A stretch of 15,152 nt of DNA, taken from contig CALPVM020000017.1 in the NCBI GenBank assembly GCA_943327015.2, positions 1 through 15,152 on the forward strand. Reading direction: 5' to 3'. Under the pieces are notes generated by a model that was not told where the DNA came from, made no database searches, and was given only the letters and a program-made list of their open reading frames with translations. Shown piece by piece: positions 1-5,417 of the stretch. Each line of letters begins with the position of its first letter. Position 1 is the first letter of the stretch. The stretch is from Akkermansia muciniphila. Its GTDB lineage: Bacteria; Pseudomonadota; Gammaproteobacteria; Burkholderiales; Burkholderiaceae_C. The translations under genes were made by a program, and so were the position numbers.

Positions 1-1
1 A

Positions 2-685
2 CCCGGTGGGCTGGTGGGTGGCGACACGCTAGAACTTAACGTCAAGGTGGCACCCAGCAGCCACGCACTCATTACCACCCCGGGTGCTACCCGTTTTTAC
101 CGCTCTGCAGGCGAACTGGCGGTGCAACGCACACGCATTACACTAGAAGCCCATGCGCGGCTGGAGTGGCTGCCGCTGGAGGCCATTTGCTACAACCAGT
201 GCCACGCGCTTAACCACCTGCAAATAGAGCTGCAACCAGGCGCAGAAATAATGGGTTGGGACATTACCTCGCTCGGCTTACCCAGTGCAGAGCAACCGTT
301 TACCCAAGGCCAATTGCAACAACACATCGAGATACCCGGCATCTGGCTGGAGCGTGGCACCATTCAGGCGCAAGACCATTTGCTCATGCAAAGCCCTCTA
401 GGCTTAGCTGGCCACACCTGCATGGCAACCCTGTTTTTGGCCGACGGCTCGACAATTACGCGCCACCGCAAAGAGCAGGCGCTGGAACTGGCACGCGATG
501 TTATTGCCGCACACCCACTGGCTGCTACCAGTGGCGCCACCAGCCCTAACCCACAGGTGGTACTGGTGCGCGTTTTGGCACCGGCGGTGGAGCCGGCTAT
601 GCAACTGCTGCGCGCAGTGCGCCGGGCTTGGCGGGTGGGGTTGTGGGAGATAGAAGGAAACGAGCCGCGTATTTGGGCGATGTAA
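2..685 (+). CDS. ureD: Urease accessory protein UreD, 5'-truncated by window edge
   Basis: UreD is a chaperone that, with UreF and UreG, delivers nickel to the apo-urease active site in the cytoplasm. The reading frame is open from the first bases of the window. Its first visible residues, PGGLVGGD, are the end of the family's conserved HPPGG-(V/L)-(V/A)-GGD motif, so the true start lies upstream and roughly the first fifth of the protein is missing. The remaining 227 or so residues keep the usual UreD pattern (TTPGATRFYRS, then EWLPLEAICY, then WDITSLGLP), and the C-terminus ends normally at TAA. The urease structural genes would usually be expected close by, often directly downstream as ureA. 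Here the next gene is a toxin-antitoxin pair, so the rest of the urease cluster must lie upstream or elsewhere. Family assignment is firm; activity cannot be judged. Confidence 0.93.
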   Translation, partial: PGGLVGGDTLELNVKVAPSSHALITTPGATRFYRSAGELAVQRTRITLEAHARLEWLPLEAICYNQCHALNHLQIELQPGAEIMGWDITSLGLPSAEQPFTQGQLQQHIEIPGIWLERGTIQAQDHLLMQSPLGLAGHTCMATLFLADGSTITRHRKEQALELARDVIAAHPLAATSGATSPNPQVVLVRVLAPAVEPAMQLLRAVRRAWRVGLWEIEGNEPRIWAM

Positions 686-692
686 TCAGAAC

Positions 693-723
693 CAAACGCA
701 ATTTACCGAGTAGATTGCGTTTG
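693..723. terminator. Stem-loop behind ureD, possible weak terminator
   Basis: A perfect 10-bp inverted repeat (693-702 with 714-723, arm CAAACGCAAT) extends inward by three more pairs, one of them G-U, leaving the 5-nt loop CCGAG. It starts 7 nt after the ureD stop codon. There is no strong T-run behind the stem on either strand, so it is not a classical intrinsic terminator. It may end ureD transcription weakly, protect the mRNA 3' end, or be a scar of the accessory insertion that begins here. Confidence 0.35.
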
Positions 724-748
724 CAAAACCAATGCGGCCAAATCTAAA

Positions 749-773
749 GATATACAATATAAAAACGTATATC
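749..773 (+). promoter_or_regulatory. Candidate VapB operator over the vapBC promoter
   Basis: A perfect 7-bp inverted repeat, GATATAC (749-755) and GTATATC (767-773), is centred about 27 bp before the vapB start. The half-sites are 18 bp apart, close to two helical turns. A possible -10 hexamer TACAAT (753-758) lies inside the left arm; I see no convincing -35. AbrB-fold antitoxins of this family normally repress their own operon by binding such palindromes, so the position supports an operator. The SD-like AAGGA (776-780) follows directly, 8 nt before the ATG. Confidence 0.5.
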
Positions 774-787
774 CCAAGGAAATTATT

Positions 788-1021
788 ATGCAAGTCGCTC
801 AATGGGGTAATTCCCTTGCTGTCCGATTACCTGCCAATTTGGTAGCCGCACTCCAACTTAAAGCGGGTGAGGAAGTAGAACTCCACTTGGTAGGAGAGAG
901 AGAGTTTGAAGTCAGCAAAAAAACCAGCCCACCACAGCTTCTGGCGCGGCTACGGAAATTTCGAGGACGTTTGCCTCCCGACTTTCACTTCAACCGACTT
1001 GAAGCCAACGAAGCCCCATGA
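788..1021 (+). CDS. vapB: VapB-type antitoxin, AbrB/MazE fold
   Basis: This 77-residue protein is the antitoxin of a type II pair: it should bind and neutralise the PIN-domain toxin encoded next and repress the operon. The N-terminal 45 or so residues form the SpoVT/AbrB (MazE-like) swapped-hairpin DNA-binding domain. This is visible in the opening MQVAQWGNSLAVRLP and the following LKAGEEVEL. The remaining C-terminal tail (about 46-77), charged and proline-rich, is where VapB proteins usually contact the toxin. The ATG is preceded by AAGGA at good spacing. The stop codon overlaps the vapC start in an ATGA, which implies translational coupling. The symbol follows the family convention; specific sequence relatives were not searched. 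Confidence 0.85.
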   Translation: MQVAQWGNSLAVRLPANLVAALQLKAGEEVELHLVGEREFEVSKKTSPPQLLARLRKFRGRLPPDFHFNRLEANEAP

Positions 1022-1425
1022 GCGACATCTTTTTAGATAGCAACGTTATCCTTTATTTACTTTCTTCTAATGAACACAAGGCAGATATCGCAGAAAAATT
1101 GTTAAACCAAAAGCCCAATATAAGTGTTCAAGTATTGAACGAAATCACCTCAGTCTGCCATCGCAAAATCAAAATGCCCTGGGACGAAATTCATGAACTT
1201 TTGGCTGCTGTAAAAGCAAACTGCACCATCGTGCCACTGACCGTAGACACACACGCCCAAGCCGTGCAAATTGCACAGCATCACCGACTGTCGTTTTATG
1301 ACTCCCACATTGTTGCAGCTGCAGTAATGAGTGGGGCCCGCACTCTCATGAGCGAAGACATGCAAAACGGCATGGTTATGCATGGCTTAAGGATCCAAAA
1401 CCCGTTTACTCTGCCCGAATGCTAA
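1018..1425 (+). CDS. vapC: VapC toxin, PIN-domain ribonuclease
   Basis: This 135-residue single-domain PIN protein is predicted to be a Mg2+-dependent endoribonuclease that cleaves tRNA or rRNA when freed from VapB. The acidic catalytic set is complete: D7 in FLDSNVI, E42 in LNEI, D95 in FYDSHI and E113/D114 in MSEDMQ. The length is normal for the family, so the toxin looks intact. It starts 4 bp inside the end of vapB. The last codon and the TAA stop (1423-1425) lie inside the outer end of the attC-like element that belongs to the opposing GNAT gene. vapC and the GNAT gene are therefore convergent with only that element between them. Whether the gene's native 3' end was altered by this junction is unclear, though the C-terminus looks natural. 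Confidence 0.88.
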   Translation: MSDIFLDSNVILYLLSSNEHKADIAEKLLNQKPNISVQVLNEITSVCHRKIKMPWDEIHELLAAVKANCTIVPLTVDTHAQAVQIAQHHRLSFYDSHIVAAAVMSGARTLMSEDMQNGMVMHGLRIQNPFTLPEC

Positions 1426-1518
1426 CCGGCCCGCGACGGCACTACGCCGCAGGGCACGAATGAAATTAAGCCCGTAGGCGGCATGCCGTTGCGGGTCCAG
1501 TTGAGGGATGGGTTAGTC
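1420..1518 (-). other. attC-like integron recombination site at the end of the GNAT gene
   Basis: Read in the GNAT direction, the element opens with GACTAAC (1518-1512, close to the RYYYAAC box, with the GNAT TAA stop inside it). It closes with GTTAGCA (1426-1420, first five bases of the GTTRRRY box). Between them is a long imperfect palindrome: 1424-1441 (AACCGGCCCGCGACGGCA on +) pairs with 1484-1502 with two mismatches and one unpaired base. An inner GGGC/GCCC pair (1452-1455 and 1470-1473) closes a 14-nt loop. This folded-hairpin layout with unpaired bases, sited exactly at a gene's stop codon, is how attC sites look. The low-coordinate side lacks the spacer found on the other side, so that end may be shortened. 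Confidence 0.72.
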
Positions 1519-2052
1519 CACACTCGGTGCACTGCCCTCGACCGACGCTAGTTTGGCGACCGCTGACCCGGTAAGGCGGAAACTCAGCCTGTCTTCAACC
1601 TGCGTTGCGCCAAGCCCTGTGTAGAACTCAATGCCCCTAGCGTTGTTGGCCTTGACCGGCCAGTCGATCCGATGGCACCCGTGCCCGAGTGCGTACTTTG
1701 CCACCCAGACCATAAGTGCGCGGCCGACTCCGATGCTGCGCTGTGAACCCTTCACGTAGAGTTCCTTCAGATGGCAGTGGGCGCGCCTGTGAGGCTCAGG
1801 TTCAACCAAGGAGTACATGAGTGTGATTGCTGCAAGCCCGATGACTTGGCTATCTGCGCCCGTTGCGACGACTAGTCGATGTGGAGACGCGGGTGAAAGC
1901 AAGTTTCTGACCGTGTGGTCCCGCACAACATCCTTGCTTGCGGGCGACTCGGGGTTGTAGTACGCGTTGATCTCGCACAAGAGTTCGATCAGGGACTCTT
2001 CCTGTTCTTTGGAGACAAGAGCGATGTGCATGGCGTAGCTTGTGGGGCCTAA
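1426..2052 (-). mobile_element. Integron gene cassette carrying a GNAT gene
   Basis: The cassette limits are drawn between the G and TT of the two core sites: GTTAGGC at 2053-2047 and GTTAGCA at 1426-1420. It holds a single promoterless-looking gene, a 15-nt leader and a terminal attC, which is the standard content of a cassette. It is the first unit after the attI region and is oriented away from the integrase remnant, as expected. Assignment rests on this architecture and on the integrase fossil next to it. Confidence 0.68.
1513..2031 (-). CDS. GNAT-family N-acetyltransferase
   Basis: This 172-residue protein has the GCN5-related N-acetyltransferase fold and should transfer an acetyl group from acetyl-CoA to an amine. 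Motif A, which binds the CoA pyrophosphate, is at about 88-107, with ELYV followed by QRSIGVGRALM (the Q/R-x-x-G-x-G/A loop is Q97-R104). Motif B is at about 129-142, with NNARGIEFYTGLGA. The substrate cannot be told from sequence. GNATs are among the most common products of integron cassettes, and the known range includes drug and antitoxin-type acetyltransferases, but nothing here points to resistance. The ATG is 15 nt after a GTTAGGC core site and has no clear SD, which is common in cassettes. Its stop codon lies in the attC. GC and codon use differ from the neighbouring TA genes. Confidence 0.88.
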   Translation of the reverse strand: MHIALVSKEQEESLIELLCEINAYYNPESPASKDVVRDHTVRNLLSPASPHRLVVATGADSQVIGLAAITLMYSLVEPEPHRRAHCHLKELYVKGSQRSIGVGRALMVWVAKYALGHGCHRIDWPVKANNARGIEFYTGLGATQVEDRLSFRLTGSAVAKLASVEGSAPSVD

Positions 2053-2180
2053 CGTGATGTAGCCGACGAGCGCCTATCTTGGCATTCCCAAGCTAGACGA
2101 CGAAATAAGCCGGACACACGGGTTTGTCCGAAACTGAGAAAAGTTTCGCAAAGCCCCTTACCGTCTCGATTTTGCATGCA
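2047..2180 (-). other. Probable attI region of a relic integron
   Basis: This is the DNA between the integrase remnant and its divergent first cassette, where attI must lie. On the - strand it ends in a canonical core site, GTTAGGC (2053-2047), the form seen at the attI/cassette junction. It also contains small hairpins: CTTGG/CCAAG at 2078-2092 and CGGACA/TGTCCG at 2111-2130. A possible cassette promoter on the - strand is CGGACA (2130-2125), 17 bp, then TATTTC (2107-2102), but the -10 is poor. attI sites share little sequence between integron classes, so the assignment is positional. Confidence 0.5.
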
Positions 2181-2202
2181 TATACTGGATGCCATTACAG
2201 TA
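2158..2202 (+). promoter_or_regulatory. intI promoter with LexA (SOS) box
   Basis: TACTG (2183-2187), ten bases, CAGTA (2198-2202) gives a LexA box with the invariant CTG-N10-CAG plus both flanking TA bases of the E. coli-type consensus. It overlaps a strong -10, TATACT (2181-2186). A weak -35 (TTACCG, 2158-2163) lies 17 bp upstream of that -10. The box ends 6 nt before the ATG of the integrase remnant. LexA control of integron integrases is established, so this matches both the gene's identity and its known regulation. Confidence 0.75.
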
Positions 2203-2208
2203 TTTACG

Positions 2209-2363
2209 ATGTCCGCCAATCCCGTCCCCTATATTCCCCGGTCGTCCCGCTTGCTGGATCAGCTTCGGGAGGTTCTACAGTATAAGTAGTTTAGCTTACG
2301 CACTGAAGAAGCATACCTGTATTGGGTGAAATTTTTGTCCGATGGCATGGGCGCAACGCACAG
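2209..2363 (+). pseudogene. intI: Integron integrase IntI, N-terminal remnant
   Basis: From ATG 2209 the frame reads MSANPVPYIPRSS, then RLLDQLREVLQYK, then a TAG stop (2287-2289). It continues in frame as FSLRTEEAYLYWVKF to about 2334 and, after a one-base slip in a T-run, as FVRWHGRNAQ (2334-2363). This matches the start of integron integrases: IntI1 has LDQLRERIRY, then HYSLRTEQAY, then FIRFHG at the same spacing. The TAG stands where the family has the His of HYSLRTE. It is the N-terminal core-binding (SAM-like) domain of a tyrosine recombinase. The catalytic domain with R-H-R-Y is absent, because recognisable similarity stops near 2363 and hipA ends at 2419. About 50 of the usual 320-340 residues remain, so it is inactive. 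Other tyrosine recombinases are less likely because of the SLRTE spacing, the LexA box and the divergent cassette. Confidence 0.82.
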
Positions 2364-2418
2364 CCACTTTCCAATGTCCATGCAGTGCAACCCATCGTCA
2401 TCGCGCGCCATCGCTGAC

Positions 2419-3651
2419 CTAAAACCGGCTATTAATCTTTTGCAACTGAACTTCAATAGCGTTCATTGATTTTTTGCTAACGTCATTGTCTTTGGCGAGT
2501 GTTTGCCACATTGAAACCGCATGACGCACCTCTTCTATAATTTTTGCGCCCGCCTCGATCCGGAATGCTCTTGCAATTTCCATCAATTTATCTCTGCCTG
2601 GATTACCACTACCGGCAATTGCCGTTGTGTGTTCATTGCCCATGCCATGACTAAAAGTCAAGTCATACGCAGGCGATAGCTCCCACCCACCCGGCTCATA
2701 AACAAATGCAAAGTTTTTTGCGTGATCGTCCTTGTTATGTGTCAAGATATTGAAAGCCATTAATCTAAACGCCCGTTCTACTTGCCTAACGTCCTTGGTA
2801 AGAATGGACGTAGCTGCCAGAATATCTTTGTAATCAATGCATGGCGTCCTGAAATCTGCGTAATACAGACCGGCCATGGTGACAACGTGGCGGCGATCAT
2901 TGACATCCCGGTCAAATCTTCTTACCGCAAAATAGCCCTCTTCTCTTGAGCCAAGTTTTACCCGCTTAATAGCTGTTTCTGGCATCTCCACACCGGCGAT
3001 TTTTGCCATATCTGAATAGGTTTTTTCCGCCCGACCCATATCCTCTGAGTCTTCTTTCGACCTGAATTTCACAAGCCAATGTTGGTAGCCATCGGGGATT
3101 TGATGAAAACCAGATAAACAAACCGCTGAGTTTTCCGACAATGCCACCGTGACCTTCGGTCGCGCACCGCCAGGCGATCCACCTTGGATGCGCAACTGGG
3201 TAAACACATCCTCCGTGGAGCCTGAGAGAACAGTTTCAACAGATGACGCGAGCACCGATAGATCCACCACATCCTCAATCAGTTCCTTTTCATATTCTGG
3301 TTCATAGCTCAGCGCCCCCATCGCACGCTTACCAATGTATGCAAGTCGGTCCAGCGGTGTGATTTGGTGCCTACTCCAGCCAAGCCGGTTGTTGAATATG
3401 CGATCCATCAACAACAGACCCCACCCATCGGGAAGTGAATCATTAAAGACCCCATGAAGCCCGTTAAATAGCGGGTCTCTTGCTACCTGTGGGACTCCGT
3501 TGAATGCCAAAGACTTAGGCGCTAAATCAAAGCCAGCGGACAACCATTGCGGTGCGTATTCGAAAAGTATCTGGCCTCTATCGGTGATTGCCAGCGTGCC
3601 TACCTCTTGCAAGCCGTGCAATACTTTTAAGCGATTGACATGCTTTTTCAA
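2419..3651 (-). CDS. hipA: HipA-family serine/threonine kinase toxin
   Basis: HipA toxins phosphorylate a translation factor (in E. coli, glutamyl-tRNA synthetase GltX) and induce growth arrest and persistence. The 410 residues fit the family's usual length. The N-terminal HipA_N domain (about 10-115) includes LPDGWG. The Gly-rich loop is GGSPGGARPK (157-166), the ATP lysine is probably K195 in WLVKF, and the catalytic/Mg2+ motif N306-K-D308-D-H310-A-K312-N313 is present. The DFG-like aspartate is D330 in LSPAYD. All key residues are there, so it should be active. The start is TTG (3651-3649), overlapping the hipB TGA stop. A GAGGGG element about 6 nt upstream supports this start, and no in-frame ATG exists nearby. 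The gene ends 56 bp beyond the last recognisable base of the integrase remnant. Confidence 0.9.
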   Translation of the reverse strand: MKKHVNRLKVLHGLQEVGTLAITDRGQILFEYAPQWLSAGFDLAPKSLAFNGVPQVARDPLFNGLHGVFNDSLPDGWGLLLMDRIFNNRLGWSRHQITPLDRLAYIGKRAMGALSYEPEYEKELIEDVVDLSVLASSVETVLSGSTEDVFTQLRIQGGSPGGARPKVTVALSENSAVCLSGFHQIPDGYQHWLVKFRSKEDSEDMGRAEKTYSDMAKIAGVEMPETAIKRVKLGSREEGYFAVRRFDRDVNDRRHVVTMAGLYYADFRTPCIDYKDILAATSILTKDVRQVERAFRLMAFNILTHNKDDHAKNFAFVYEPGGWELSPAYDLTFSHGMGNEHTTAIAGSGNPGRDKLMEIARAFRIEAGAKIIEEVRHAVSMWQTLAKDNDVSKKSMNAIEVQLQKINSRF

Positions 3652-3941
3652 CGCCGGCCCCTCTGTCTTTTTGTGTCGCTGAGTTCGCGAATAGAGGGTG
3701 GCATTTTTTCAGCCAGAATCTCATCAAGACTGGAGAGCCGGTCCAATGCCATTAAAAGTTGCACCAAACTTGACAAACTTATTTGGCCGGTTGTCTCAAA
3801 CCGCTTAAGCGATGCTTCGGTCACACCAGATCTTTCTGCCAGTGTTTTACGCGACATGTTTTGTCTCAGTCTTGCAGATTTAGCGCGTGCGCCGATATCT
3901 AACAAAATTTGGCCGAGTGTTTTATATTCAATAGACAGCAT
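3648..3941 (-). CDS. hipB: HipB-like antitoxin, XRE-family HTH regulator
   Basis: This 97-residue protein has a Cro/C1-type helix-turn-helix at about residues 17-68. The recognition pair is visible in RKTLAERSGVTEASLKRFE. A basic, probably flexible tail follows (KRQRGRR). By analogy with E. coli HipB it should bind HipA, block the kinase and repress the operon. The tail is where HipB carries its proteolysis signal. The first gene of the operon, it overlaps hipA by 4 bp (TTGA), so toxin translation depends on antitoxin translation. The ATG has no strong SD. Codon use and AT content are higher than in the housekeeping genes, in line with horizontal acquisition. Confidence 0.87.
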   Translation of the reverse strand: MLSIEYKTLGQILLDIGARAKSARLRQNMSRKTLAERSGVTEASLKRFETTGQISLSSLVQLLMALDRLSSLDEILAEKMPPSIRELSDTKRQRGRR

Positions 3942-3989
3942 GATGTCTATTATGTCATTTAATAGAATTTAATAGTTAATATATTAACT
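3942..3989 (-). promoter_or_regulatory. AT-rich hipBA promoter/operator region
   Basis: Directly before hipB lies a very AT-rich stretch. It contains a perfect 16-bp palindrome, AGTTAATATATTAACT (3974-3989), and two copies of TTTAATAG exactly 10 bp apart (3958-3965 and 3968-3975); the second copy runs into the palindrome. Same-face repeats and a dyad immediately upstream of an autoregulated XRE antitoxin are good operator candidates. Several TATTAA-like -10 elements are possible, and none can be singled out. Beyond it, 3990-4192 shows no gene, RNA or repeat that I can support. Confidence 0.45.
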
Positions 3990-4192
3990 TTTATACGTAA
4001 TTTGTCTCACATCTCTCAGGCACCATCTGACATTGGCGTGATGACCACAATTTAGTGAAGTTTTGCATGCAGTACCTCAAGCACATCAATGCTCAGGGTC
4101 AAATTGGTAGCACGTTTAGCAAGTACGCTGCTGGGTACGGGTGAGGTGGCAAAAAACAAGCCACAATACACACATTACCTACCTGCACAACG

Positions 4193-4198
4193 AAAGGA
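4193..4198 (+). promoter_or_regulatory. RBS deciding the start of the 59-residue membrane protein
   Basis: AAAGGA stands 7 nt before the ATG at 4206. An in-frame ATG at 4089 would add 39 polar, compositionally different residues and has no such site, so 4206 is taken as the start. Confidence 0.7.
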
Positions 4199-4205
4199 AT
4201 GCCCC

Positions 4206-4385
4206 ATGTTCAAAGGTCACTTTGCAGCAACCGCGCTCATCTTTTTCGGCGTTTTTTTACTGCTCGACAACCTCGGCGTTTTGCAATTTAACCTCATGGA
4301 AATTATTAAAACCTGGTGGCCTGCATTACTAATTGGGGTTGGCGTTGCCTTGTTTTTTACACCGGGTGACAAAAAGAAAGACTAA
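4206..4385 (+). CDS. Small LiaF-TM/DUF5668-like inner-membrane protein
   Basis: This 59-residue protein has two predicted membrane helices, about 8-27 (ATALIFFGVFLLLDNLGVL) and 37-52 (WWPALLIGVGVALFF), joined by a short loop containing NLMEIIKTWWP. It ends in a cytosolic lysine tail (GDKKKD). The pattern of a helix ending in a (L/D)-x-N-LGV-type turn followed by WWPxLLIGxG is that of the LiaI/LiaF transmembrane region (DUF5668). In Firmicutes, that family takes part in envelope-stress sensing; the role in proteobacteria is not known. Its TAA is immediately followed by the ATG of the SrkA-type kinase, so both are in one transcript. Function is inferred only from fold and context. Confidence 0.75.
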   Translation: MFKGHFAATALIFFGVFLLLDNLGVLQFNLMEIIKTWWPALLIGVGVALFFTPGDKKKD

Positions 4386-5417
4386 ATGCCACAAGCCTTT
4401 GAATCACTCACGCCCGACCTGGTGTTGGATGCACTGGAATCCGTAGGCTTACGCGGCGATGGCCGCATGACGGCACTATCGTCTTACGAAAACCGTGTGT
4501 ACCAAGTGCGGCTAGAAGACAACAGAGAAGTGGTTGCCAAGTTTTACCGCCCCGGGCGCTGGAGCGATGTGCAAATACAAGAAGAACATGCTTTTGCTGC
4601 AGAACTCATGACCGCCGAAATACCGGCCATTGGCCCCTTGGTATTGCAAAGGCGCACGTTACAGCACTTTGGAGAATTTGCTTTTAGCGTCAGTCCGCGG
4701 CGTGGCGGCCGCCCGCCGGAGCTGGACGATGACGAGGTTTTGGAATGGATTGGACGTTTTATTGCGCGCATCCATACCATAGGCGCTCAAAGCGACTTTA
4801 CACACCGCCCGTCCCTTAACCTGCATACTTTTGGCACTGATTCGATGCAATGGTTGCTGCAACACCGCATGATTCCGCTAGACGTTCAGTCCCGCTGGGC
4901 AGCCCTGTGCTATCAAGCGCTCGATGCTGTGGAGCAAATTGCACCGGCGCTCTGCGCGAAACAGCCAGCGCATGGCACAGCAGTGCACAACATACAGCTA
5001 CTGCGTCTGCATGGTGACTGCCACCCCGGCAATATTCTTTGGACACCTGCCGATGCCCCGGCCGCCACCGGTCCCGGCCCACATTTTGTGGACTTAGACG
5101 ACGCGCGCATGGGCCCTGCAGTGCAAGACCTGTGGATGCTGCTCAGTGGCGACCGGGCGCAACGCACACGCCAACTAAGTGTGCTGTTGGATGGTTACGA
5201 GCAATATCGCAGCTTTAACCGGCAAGAACTCACCCTGATAGAGCCATTGCGCACTCTGCGGTTGATTCACTACAGTGCGTGGCTGGCAAGGCGCTGGGGT
5301 GACCCTGCTTTTCCGGTCAACTTTCCGTGGTTTGGCAGCAGCGATTACTGGCAAGGCCAGGTGCAGATGCTAGAAGAACAACTAGAAGCTATGCAAGAAG
5401 AACCCTTGTACGTATGA
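4386..5417 (+). CDS. srkA: Stress response serine/threonine protein kinase SrkA (YihE/RdoA type)
   Basis: This 343-residue cytosolic kinase has the aminoglycoside-phosphotransferase/choline-kinase fold. E. coli SrkA phosphorylates proteins on Ser/Thr and protects cells from stress-induced death, and its gene is under Cpx envelope-stress control. Colinear matches to E. coli SrkA run along the whole length: LSSYENRVYQV (31-41), the ATP lysine in AKFYRPGRW (K52), the catalytic loop RLHGDCHPGNILW (D211, N216), the metal aspartate in FVDLDDARMGPAVQDLWMLL (D236), then IEPLRTLRL and WLARRWGDPAFPVNFPW. Length is close to the 328 residues of E. coli SrkA. The gene starts directly after the stop of the small membrane protein and overlaps the next gene by 4 bp (ATGA). 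Confidence 0.92.
   Translation: MPQAFESLTPDLVLDALESVGLRGDGRMTALSSYENRVYQVRLEDNREVVAKFYRPGRWSDVQIQEEHAFAAELMTAEIPAIGPLVLQRRTLQHFGEFAFSVSPRRGGRPPELDDDEVLEWIGRFIARIHTIGAQSDFTHRPSLNLHTFGTDSMQWLLQHRMIPLDVQSRWAALCYQALDAVEQIAPALCAKQPAHGTAVHNIQLLRLHGDCHPGNILWTPADAPAATGPGPHFVDLDDARMGPAVQDLWMLLSGDRAQRTRQLSVLLDGYEQYRSFNRQELTLIEPLRTLRLIHYSAWLARRWGDPAFPVNFPWFGSSDYWQGQVQMLEEQLEAMQEEPLYV

Noticed and set aside
693..723. The stem-loop behind ureD as a second attC site that would make vapBC a reversed cassette
   Set aside because: It is too short (31 bp), almost perfectly paired without the unpaired bases of attC, and lacks a proper RYYYAAC/GTTRRRY pair.
2102..2130. A cassette promoter (Pc) in the attI region reading toward GNAT
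   Set aside because: The -35-like CGGACA is acceptable, but the -10 at 17-bp spacing (TATTTC) matches only three of six bases, and the -35 is part of a small hairpin.
2259..2456. A 65-codon open frame on the - strand between GNAT and hipA
   Set aside because: It lies antisense to the integrase remnant, overlaps the hipA 3' end in another frame, and has no SD or family resemblance.
3990..4192. A search for the missing C-terminal half of IntI on the far side of hipBA
   Set aside because: No frame on the + strand shows the integrase HxLRH, LGH or catalytic Tyr segments, so the rest of the gene appears to be lost rather than displaced here.
4089..4205. An upstream in-frame ATG that would lengthen the small membrane protein by 39 residues
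   Set aside because: There is no ribosome binding site at 4089, and the added part is polar and unlike the family. AAAGGA stands at correct spacing before the ATG at 4206.
5327..5413. An extended N-terminus for the DUF2520 protein inside srkA
   Set aside because: The Rossmann Gly motif starts nine residues after the ATG at 5414, which overlaps the srkA stop as ATGA. The extension is low-complexity and Arg-rich.
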